Assembly: GCA_947167725.1 (NCBI GenBank)
Contig: CAMVJF010000068.1
Span: forward strand, 1 to 7,907
Source: an uncultured Clostridia bacterium
GTDB lineage: Bacteria; Bacillota; Clostridia; Oscillospirales; Oscillospiraceae
Length of the DNA: 7,907 nt
Reading direction: 5' to 3'
Under the pieces are notes generated by a model, which was not told the DNA's origin, did not search any database, and worked only from the letters and a program-made list of their open reading frames with translations. Below, piece after piece: positions 1-6,720 of this stretch (position 1 is the first letter of the stretch; each line of letters opens with the position of its first letter). A program made the position numbers and the translations under genes.

Positions 1-382
1 CGCTGCCGTTCCACAGATGCACGGCCACATGGGGATACTCCGAGCGAAAGCCCGCGATCCAGCGCGCCAGGAGATACGGCGCCCGCCCCTCGACCAGACT
101 GATGTTGAGATCGCCCGAAAGGCCGTCCATCGAATGGATCTCCTGCTGCGTCTGCTCGGAGAGCTCCAGAAGCTGCCTGGCGCGGCGATACAGGAGCGAT
201 CCGGCTTCGGTCATGGTCAGGCGCCGCTTACCGCGGATAAAGAGCTGCACGCCGAGCTCTTCCTCCAGCCCCTTGATCTGGCTCGAGAGCGGCGGCTGGC
301 TCATATTCAGCCGCTCCGCGGCGCGCGTGAAGTTCAGTTCCTCGGCAACGACCGTGAAATAGTGCAGCGAACGCAGGTCCAT
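1..382 (-). CDS. LysR-family transcriptional regulator (N-terminal part, cut by window edge)
   Basis: The 127 residues in the window hold the N-terminal DNA-binding half of a LysR-type regulator. Residues 1-60 match the family winged helix-turn-helix: MDLRSLHYFTVVAEELNFTR, then AAERLNMSQPPLSSQIKGLE and LGVQLFIRGKRRLTMTEAG. A linker helix (about 65-88) follows, then the start of the effector-binding domain (GDLNISLVEGR, from about 90). The rest, roughly 170 residues by family length, lies beyond the left edge. Two in-frame ATGs exist, at 386-388 and 380-382. I chose the inner one because AAAGGG at 391-396 is 8 bases from it but only 2 from the outer one, and because it gives the usual short lead before LRxLHYF. 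The gene follows asnB in the same direction after 72 bases and has its own promoter. Its target and inducer cannot be told from this fragment; asnB control is possible but unsupported. Confidence 0.93.
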   Translation of the reverse strand, partial: MDLRSLHYFTVVAEELNFTRAAERLNMSQPPLSSQIKGLEEELGVQLFIRGKRRLTMTEAGSLLYRRARQLLELSEQTQQEIHSMDGLSGDLNISLVEGRAPYLLARWIAGFRSEYPHVAVHLWNGS

Positions 383-390
383 TTCCATCG

Positions 391-396
391 CCCTTT
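391..396 (-). promoter_or_regulatory. Ribosome binding site of the LysR gene
   Basis: AAAGGG on the minus strand lies 8 bases before the ATG at 380-382 and 2 bases before the ATG at 386-388. The spacing selects the inner start, giving a protein that begins MDLRSLHYF. Confidence 0.6.
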
Positions 397-420
397 CTGC
401 TTTGTGTTTTTATACGAACA

Positions 421-449
421 ATTATACTGGAAGCGGGGAAAAACCGCAA
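421..449 (-). promoter_or_regulatory. Sigma-A-type promoter of the LysR gene
   Basis: Reading the minus strand, a -35 box TTGCGG (444-449) and a perfect -10 box TATAAT (421-426) are separated by 17 bases. The -35 starts only 5 bases after the asnB stop codon, and I see no terminator between the genes, so the regulator can be transcribed alone as well as by read-through from asnB. GTATAA occurs twice, at 422-427 and 410-415, 12 bases apart on the same strand. The second copy lies at about the transcription start and could be an alternative -10 or part of an autoregulatory site. Confidence 0.7.
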
Positions 450-454
450 GCGTC

Positions 455-2038
455 TTACGTCCCGCTCGCGCCATAGTTGGACAGCACGCGGGCGGAGGGG
501 TCGGAAACGCGGCAGCCCTCCCAGTCCGGGTTCGGCATCCAGAAGTCGGCGATCATTTCCGCCTGGCCGGGGTAATGCTTCTCAAAAAGGTCGCGGTAGA
601 GCAGGCTCTCCTTTGTGAAAGGCGGGCGGTACGAATAGCGCGCGCAGCCCTCCCGGAAGGCCTCGTCGCTGTAGACGGTCTCGGCGTAGGCCTTCAGATC
701 GTCCACCATCGAGTGCCCGACCGCGTCGGAAAAGGCCGCCTTCTGCCGCCACAGGATCTCGTCGGGCAGGATACGGTCCTTTTCAAAGGCATGGCGCAGC
801 AGATATTTCCCCATGTTGTAGCGATTGAGCTTCAGCTCCGGGTCGATGCGCATGACCGTGCGCACGAAATCGAGATCGCCGAAGGGCACGCGCGCCTCGA
901 GAGAGTTGACGGAGATGCAGCGGTCGGCCCGCAGCACGTCGTACATGTGCAGCTCGTCGATCCGCTTTTTGCTCTCGCGCTGAAAGGCCTCCGCCGAGGG
1001 GGCGAAGTCGGTGTACTTGTAGCCGAAGAGCTCGTCGGAGATCTCGCCCGTGAGCAGAACGCGCACGTCGCTCGTCTCATGGATGGCCCTGCAGCAGAGA
1101 TACATGCCGAGGCTCGCACGGATCGTCGTGATATCCCAGGTCCCCAGCAGGCGGATCACCTCGTCGAGCGCGCCGAGCACGTCCTCGCGCGTCATGCGGA
1201 AGGCCGTGTGCTCCGCGCCGATGTAGTCCGCGGCGATCTGCGCGTATTTGAGGTCGATCGGGTCGAGGTCCATGCCGATGGCGAAGGTCCGGATCTTCCG
1301 GCCCAGCAGCTTTGACGAGATGGCGCATACGAGGCTCGAATCCAGACCGCCGGAGAGCAGAAAGCCCCGCGGCGCGTCCGCGTCGAGGCGCTTTTCCACG
1401 CCTGCGATCAGCTTCTCGCGGATCGCGGCGCACACGCTCTCCAGATCGTCGGGCGAGTACGAATCCACCGTGGTCAGATCGGCGTAGCGCACGAAACGCG
1501 CGCCGTCGTAGTAGTGTCCCGGCGGGAAGGGAAGGATCCTCGCGCACAGTCCCATGAGGTTCTGCGCCTCGCTGGCGAAGGCGATGGAGCCGTCGTCGAG
1601 ATAGCCGTAGTACAGCGGCCGGATGCCGATGGGATCGCGCGCGGCGACGAGGACGTCCCGTTCGCCGTCATAGAGGATCAGCGCGAACTCCGCGTCGAGC
1701 CGCTCGAACATCCCCAGCCCGTATTCCTCATAGAGCGGGAGCAGCAGCTCGCAGTCCGAGCCGCTCCGGAAGCGGTAGCCCTTCGCCTCCAGCTCCCGGC
1801 GCTGCGCCCGCCAGCCGTAGAGCTCGCCGTTGCAGACGAGCTTGTTCCTCCCCAGCGAGAAGGGCTGCATGCCCTCGTCGTGCAGACCCATGATCGCGAG
1901 GCGGTGGAAGCACAAAAGGCCGCGGCCCGCGCTTTCGATGCGCGTGTCGTCGGGACCGCGCGATTTCGTCCGATCAAAATACGGCCGGATCTCCGCCGCG
2001 GAATAGCGCGGAGAGAGGAAACCCATCACACAACACAT
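455..2038 (-). CDS. asnB: Asparagine synthetase B, glutamine-hydrolysing
   Basis: AsnB makes asparagine from aspartate, ATP and glutamine in the cytoplasm. The 527 residues span both domains and are close to the roughly 554 of the E. coli enzyme. The N-terminal class II amidotransferase domain starts MCCVMGF, with Cys2 becoming the nucleophile after Met removal, followed by RGPD (27-30), NGE (70-72) and GSDCE (93-97). The synthetase domain has the ATP pyrophosphatase loop SGGLDSS (229-235), TWDITTIRAS (300-309), GEISDE (331-336) and LEARVPF (380-386). The E. coli protein has GEGSDE at the fourth of these, so a loop glycine is isoleucine here. The start is fixed by the need for Met-Cys and by GGAGGT at 2048-2053, 9 bases upstream. 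The gene is divergent from glmS and is preceded by an Asn-specific T-box leader, which independently supports the function. Confidence 0.96.
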   Translation of the reverse strand: MCCVMGFLSPRYSAAEIRPYFDRTKSRGPDDTRIESAGRGLLCFHRLAIMGLHDEGMQPFSLGRNKLVCNGELYGWRAQRRELEAKGYRFRSGSDCELLLPLYEEYGLGMFERLDAEFALILYDGERDVLVAARDPIGIRPLYYGYLDDGSIAFASEAQNLMGLCARILPFPPGHYYDGARFVRYADLTTVDSYSPDDLESVCAAIREKLIAGVEKRLDADAPRGFLLSGGLDSSLVCAISSKLLGRKIRTFAIGMDLDPIDLKYAQIAADYIGAEHTAFRMTREDVLGALDEVIRLLGTWDITTIRASLGMYLCCRAIHETSDVRVLLTGEISDELFGYKYTDFAPSAEAFQRESKKRIDELHMYDVLRADRCISVNSLEARVPFGDLDFVRTVMRIDPELKLNRYNMGKYLLRHAFEKDRILPDEILWRQKAAFSDAVGHSMVDDLKAYAETVYSDEAFREGCARYSYRPPFTKESLLYRDLFEKHYPGQAEMIADFWMPNPDWEGCRVSDPSARVLSNYGASGT

Positions 2039-2063
2039 GAAAAATGCACCTCCGAATGATTTT

Positions 2064-2102
2064 CGCAGCCGGTCCTTGTCCCAAAAGGACGGATCAGCTG
2101 CG
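2064..2102 (-). terminator. T-box terminator-like helix without a U-tract
   Basis: This is the helix that competes with the T-box antiterminator. On the minus strand CGCAGC (2097-2102) pairs with GCTGCG (2064-2069) and GTCCTT (2085-2090) pairs with AAGGAC (2072-2077), with an internal loop between. GTCCTT is also part of the antiterminator strand, so the two folds exclude each other. The bases after the helix read AAAATCATTCGGAGG, with no run of T, so intrinsic termination is doubtful. The asnB ribosome binding site begins 10 bases beyond the helix. Confidence 0.55.
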
Positions 2103-2338
2103 CATCCGTGGTGCCACCTTTTTTACCGCCGAAGCGGTCGCTCGTCGGGGTCGATCAACCCTCTGCCCCGGTAACGCAGGGCCTGCGTCGCCCCTACTGG
2201 CCCGGAAGGGGCGTTCGGTTTGCGGCTCCGGAGTGTTCCCGTTCGAAGGCGCCCGTGCCGGGCTCGCACCCTCCCCGGCTCGCTGCGACGGCATTCCCTC
2301 GCGGCCTGTCTCCATCCAAGCTTTTCGCCTGTATCGAT
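2064..2338 (-). promoter_or_regulatory. T-box riboswitch, tRNA-Asn specific (AAC specifier)
   Basis: A T-box leader senses the charging state of a tRNA: the codon-like specifier pairs with the anticodon and the T-box bulge pairs with the uncharged tRNA end. Read on the minus strand, the Stem I apical arm is GCCGGG (2274-2279) with CCCGGC (2257-2262) around a loop containing GGTGCGAG. The specifier region reads GGGAACACTCCGGAGC; AAC at 2235-2237, followed by A and the typical GGAGC, is an asparagine codon. A Stem III-like hairpin with a GTTA loop and two small hairpins follow; one, ACCGC-TTCG-GCGGT, is at 2125-2138. The T-box core GGTGGCACCACGG is at 2106-2118. The antiterminator is explicit: AAAAGG (2117-2122) and ACGGAT (2104-2109) pair with one strand, ATCCGTCCTTTT (2083-2094), leaving the 7-base bulge TGGCACC (2110-2116). 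The 5' limit is inferred from the promoter. Family and specifier are well supported; the output mechanism is less certain. Confidence 0.93.
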
Positions 2339-2344
2339 ATCCGA

Positions 2345-2373
2345 AGCATAGCACAGCCGGGCCGAAAAGAATA
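2345..2373 (-). promoter_or_regulatory. Probable asnB promoter (extended -10)
   Basis: On the minus strand TATGCT (2345-2350) is preceded by TGTGC, giving the extended -10 element TGTGnTATnnT common in Gram-positive sigma-A promoters. The -35 region at a 17-base spacer is TATTCT (2368-2373), a poor match, as is often tolerated with an extended -10. Transcription would start near 2338, just upstream of the T-box. The core GCTGTGCTATGCT is identical to that before the glutamine synthetase gene. Confidence 0.55.
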
Positions 2374-2412
2374 ATACCGAACACGCGGGCATTACCATAC
2401 GAAAAAGCTATG

Positions 2413-2425
2413 ATGAGCCGCTCAT
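2413..2425. promoter_or_regulatory. 6-1-6 palindrome between the divergent promoters (candidate operator)
   Basis: ATGAGC and GCTCAT flank a single central C as a perfect inverted repeat. It lies 15 bases upstream of the glmS -35 box, about 57 bases before the likely glmS start and about 81 before the likely asnB start, where a dimeric activator or dual regulator could bind. No known operator consensus is recognised in it, and a 6-bp arm can occur by chance. Confidence 0.3.
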
Positions 2426-2440
2426 ATATACTCCCGGGCG

Positions 2441-2469
2441 TTGAAGCGATCGGCGGGCTGTGCTACAAT
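2441..2469 (+). promoter_or_regulatory. Promoter of glmS (extended -10)
   Basis: TTGAAG (2441-2446) and TACAAT (2464-2469) are 17 bases apart, and TGTGC directly precedes the -10 to give an extended -10 element. Transcription should start near 2476, leaving a 5' leader of about 29 bases. That is too short for the glmS ribozyme found before this gene in many Firmicutes. Confidence 0.75.
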
Positions 2470-2490
2470 TCTCCCTGTGAATATGAAGCG

Positions 2491-2496
2491 GGGAGG
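2491..2496 (+). promoter_or_regulatory. Ribosome binding site of glmS
   Basis: GGGAGG lies 8 bases before ATG at 2505 and only 2 bases before the in-frame ATG at 2499. Spacing therefore selects 2505, which also puts the catalytic cysteine directly after the initiator methionine. Confidence 0.85.
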
Positions 2497-2504
2497 AAAT
2501 GACC

Positions 2505-4343
2505 ATGTGCGGGATCGTTGGCTATACGGGCAGCGAGCAGGCGGCGCCCATTCTGCTGGACGGGCTGGAGCGTCTGGAATATCGAGGCTACGACTCGGCC
2601 GGGATCGCGGTGCTCTCGCCCCAAAAAGGGCTGCAGGTCCGCAAGGCGAAGGGCCGGCTGAAGGTCCTCAACGCGCTGACGGACGGCGGGAAGAGCCTCG
2701 AGGGCGTGATCGGCATCGGCCACACGCGCTGGGCCACCCACGGCGAGCCCAACGACGTCAACTCCCATCCGCACCTCAGCGAGGACGAACGGATCGCCGT
2801 CGTGCACAACGGCATCATCGAAAACTATATTGAGCTCAAGAGCTTCCTGATTTCCACGGGCGTCACCTTCCGCTCCGAGACGGACACCGAGGTCGTGGCG
2901 CAGCTGCTGGGTTACTATTACCGGCGCTGCGGCAATATCCTCGATGCGGTCTGGCGCGTGCTCGACCGCATCGAGGGCGCCTACGCGCTCGGCATCCTCT
3001 GTGCCGACCTGCCCGACAGCTTTATCGCCGCGCGCAAGGACGCGCCGCTGCTGCTCGGCTACGGAAAGGGCTGCAGCTTCATTGCCTCCGACGTGACCGC
3101 GATGCTCCGCCACACGCGCGAGGTCTCCTATATGGAGGACGGCGAGGTCGCCGTCGTATCGCCCGAGAAGATCACCGTCTACAACGCCCTCGGCGCGGAG
3201 GTCGTCAAGGAGCGCCACATCGTCGACTGGGACGTCGGCGACGCGGAAAAGGGAGGCTACGCGCACTTCATGTTCAAGGAGATCATGGAGCAGCCCGAGG
3301 CCATCCGCAAGACCGTCTCGCCGCGCATACGCGACCGGCGCATCGTCTTCGACGAGCTGAAAATGAGCGGGGAGGAGCTTCGGAGCTTCAACAAGCTCTA
3401 CATCGTCGCCTGCGGCTCGAGCTATCACGTGGGCATGGTGGGCAAATACAACCTCGAGCGGCTGCTACGGATGCAGGTCGACATCGCCCTGGCCTCGGAG
3501 TTCCGCTACGCCGAGCCGCTCGTGGACGAGAAGACGCTCGTCATCGTCATCAGCCAGTCGGGCGAGACGCTCGACACGATGGCCGCGCTGCGCAAGGCCA
3601 AGAGCCTCGGCGGGCGTATCCTCTCGATCGTCAATGTCGTCGGCAGCTCGATCGCCCGTGAGAGCGACGACGTGCTCTATACCTGGGCCGGACCGGAGAT
3701 CGCCGTCGCCACGACGAAGGCGTACAGCACGCAGCTGGTGCTGCTGGACATGTTCGGCATCTACCTGGCAAAGCTCCGCGGCACACTGAGCGCGGATGCC
3801 TATGACGAACTGATCGGCGAGTTGCTGGCGCTCCCGGCAAAGATGGAGAGCGTGCTGGAGAACACCGAGACGATCAAGTATCTCGCCTCCCGCTCCTTTA
3901 ACCGCGACTCGATCTTCTTCATCGGCCGCAATCTCGACTACGCCCTCGGCCTCGAGGGGAGCCTCAAGCTCAAGGAGATCTCCTATGTTCACTGCGAGGC
4001 CTACGCCGCGGGCGAGCTCAAGCACGGCACGATCTCGCTGATCGTGGACGGGACGCTGGTCGTGGCGCTGTGCACCTATAAGGCGCTCTTCGACAAGAGC
4101 CTCTCGAACATCGTTGAGGTCAAGTCCCGCGGGGCCGACGTGATCGCGCTGACGGAGGAGAGCACGGCCGACGCGCTCTCAAAGACCGTCTCCAACATCC
4201 TCACGATCCCCGACACGCACCCGATCTTCACGCCCTCGCTCGGCGTCGTGCCGCTGCAGATCTTCGCCTACTACGTCGCGCTGCAGCGCGGCTGCGACAT
4301 CGACAAGCCGCGCAACCTCGCCAAGAGCGTCACCGTGGAATGA
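2505..4343 (+). CDS. glmS: Glutamine--fructose-6-phosphate aminotransferase (isomerizing), GlmS
   Basis: GlmS turns fructose-6-phosphate and glutamine into glucosamine-6-phosphate and glutamate, the entry step to UDP-GlcNAc for peptidoglycan and other amino sugars. It is a soluble enzyme. The 612 residues match the usual 600-610. The class II amidotransferase domain starts MCGIVGY, with Cys2 exposed as the nucleophile, then EYRGYDSAG (25-33), HTRWATHG (73-80), NGIIENY (102-108) and SETDTEV (124-130). The isomerase half has two sugar-binding SIS modules: CGSSYHVG (303-310) with SQSGETLDT (350-358), and FIGRNLDYALGLEG (472-485). KEISYVHCEAYAAGELKHG (490-508) holds the catalytic Glu and His, and the C-terminus RNLAKSVTVE carries the essential lysine (607). 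The start at 2505, not 2499, is fixed by Met-Cys and the ribosome binding site. Nothing is truncated. It is divergent from asnB and 156 bases ahead of glutamine synthetase. Confidence 0.98.
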   Translation: MCGIVGYTGSEQAAPILLDGLERLEYRGYDSAGIAVLSPQKGLQVRKAKGRLKVLNALTDGGKSLEGVIGIGHTRWATHGEPNDVNSHPHLSEDERIAVVHNGIIENYIELKSFLISTGVTFRSETDTEVVAQLLGYYYRRCGNILDAVWRVLDRIEGAYALGILCADLPDSFIAARKDAPLLLGYGKGCSFIASDVTAMLRHTREVSYMEDGEVAVVSPEKITVYNALGAEVVKERHIVDWDVGDAEKGGYAHFMFKEIMEQPEAIRKTVSPRIRDRRIVFDELKMSGEELRSFNKLYIVACGSSYHVGMVGKYNLERLLRMQVDIALASEFRYAEPLVDEKTLVIVISQSGETLDTMAALRKAKSLGGRILSIVNVVGSSIARESDDVLYTWAGPEIAVATTKAYSTQLVLLDMFGIYLAKLRGTLSADAYDELIGELLALPAKMESVLENTETIKYLASRSFNRDSIFFIGRNLDYALGLEGSLKLKEISYVHCEAYAAGELKHGTISLIVDGTLVVALCTYKALFDKSLSNIVEVKSRGADVIALTEESTADALSKTVSNILTIPDTHPIFTPSLGVVPLQIFAYYVALQRGCDIDKPRNLAKSVTVE

Positions 4344-4380
4344 TACGTTTTTCCTATAAAAGAGCATGCAAACAACATAT

Positions 4381-4409
4381 TTCCCTGCGCTTCGCCGCTG
4401 TGCTATGCT
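4381..4409 (+). promoter_or_regulatory. Probable promoter of the glutamine synthetase gene (extended -10)
   Basis: TATGCT (4404-4409) preceded by TGTGC forms an extended -10. The region 17 bases upstream, TTCCCT (4381-4386), is a weak -35. The 13-base core GCTGTGCTATGCT is the same as at the asnB promoter. Transcription would begin near 4416, giving a leader of about 84 bases that includes the hairpin at 4442-4474. Confidence 0.55.
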
Positions 4410-4441
4410 AATGGACGGCAAGGAGAGCACGGGATCACGAA

Positions 4442-4484
4442 GGGCTGCCGTATCGAAACAATATACGGCAGCCCGCCGCTTTTT
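4442..4484 (+). terminator. Terminator-like hairpin in the glutamine synthetase leader (possible attenuator)
   Basis: GGGCTGCCGTAT (4442-4453) and ATACGGCAGCCC (4463-4474) form a perfect 12-bp stem with a 9-base loop. Five bases (GCCGC) separate it from five T residues at 4480-4484. It sits after the likely glutamine synthetase promoter and just before that gene's ribosome binding site. It could end glmS transcripts, attenuate the glutamine synthetase message, or both. ACGGCA at 4415-4420, close to the predicted transcript 5' end, repeats the 3' arm sequence and could pair with TGCCGT (4446-4451) as a weak alternative fold. The gap before the T run makes termination less certain than the stem itself. 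Confidence 0.6.
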
Positions 4485-4487
4485 GAA

Positions 4488-4492
4488 GGAGG
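4488..4492 (+). promoter_or_regulatory. Ribosome binding site of the glutamine synthetase gene
   Basis: GGAGG lies 7 bases before ATG at 4500. An in-frame TTG at 4497 is only 4 bases away, so the ATG is preferred. The site starts 3 bases after the T run of the leader hairpin. Confidence 0.85.
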
Positions 4493-4499
4493 AAGATTG

Positions 4500-6587
<2,088 letters not shown>

Positions 6588-6600
6588 GGCGCGAGACAGC

Positions 6601-6636
6601 GAAATGCCCGCCCGGCTTTTGCCGGGCGGGCATTTC
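6601..6636. terminator. Bidirectional terminator between convergent glutamine synthetase and guaA genes
   Basis: A perfect 16-bp inverted repeat spans 6601-6616 and 6621-6636 around a TTTT loop. The stem core is GCCCGCCCGGC, with GAAAT and ATTTC at the base, so transcripts from either strand end in an ATTTC tail after a GC-rich stem. It begins 13 bases after the glutamine synthetase stop, and the guaA stop lies 85 bases beyond on the other strand. It should end transcripts from both sides. Confidence 0.88.
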
Positions 6637-6671
6637 ATATCGGGCAGTTCGGCGGCATGCTTTGCGCCGCG

Positions 6672-6720
6672 CGCTTCCTCCCGGGAGGCCCCGGTTTGTT
6701 TCCCGCGGCCGGGGGAAGCG
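6672..6720. repeat. Nested GC-rich inverted repeats after the guaA stop
   Basis: CGCTTCC (6672-6678) is complementary to GGAAGCG (6714-6720). Within it lie a 12-base palindrome, CCTCCCGGGAGG (6677-6688), and CCCCGG (6689-6694) opposite CCGGGG (6709-6714). The arms overlap, so they are alternatives, not one helix. It abuts the guaA stop codon and may fold at the 3' end of the guaA message, but without a T run it is not a clear terminator. Confidence 0.35.

Noticed and set aside
17..1315. Long plus-strand open frame (432 codons) antisense to the LysR gene and asnB
   Set aside because: Its product is Arg/His/Ala-rich with no recognisable domain, and it runs opposite to two clearly conserved proteins. 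It is a GC-driven shadow frame.
2044..2502. Plus-strand 152-codon frame through the asnB-glmS intergenic region
   Set aside because: It lies opposite the T-box leader, has no ribosome binding site, and runs through the glmS promoter. Structured RNA explains the region better.
2300..2504. glmS ribozyme upstream of glmS
   Set aside because: There is not enough transcribed leader after the promoter at 2441-2469, and no ribozyme-like core was seen.
2499..2507. ATG at 2499 as the glmS start
   Set aside because: It is 2 bases from the ribosome binding site and would put two residues before Met-Cys, blocking exposure of the N-terminal cysteine needed for catalysis.
4416..4490. ANTAR-type or glutamine riboswitch in the glutamine synthetase leader
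   Set aside because: I could not find paired hexaloop hairpins or a known glutamine aptamer; only the 12-bp hairpin is supported.
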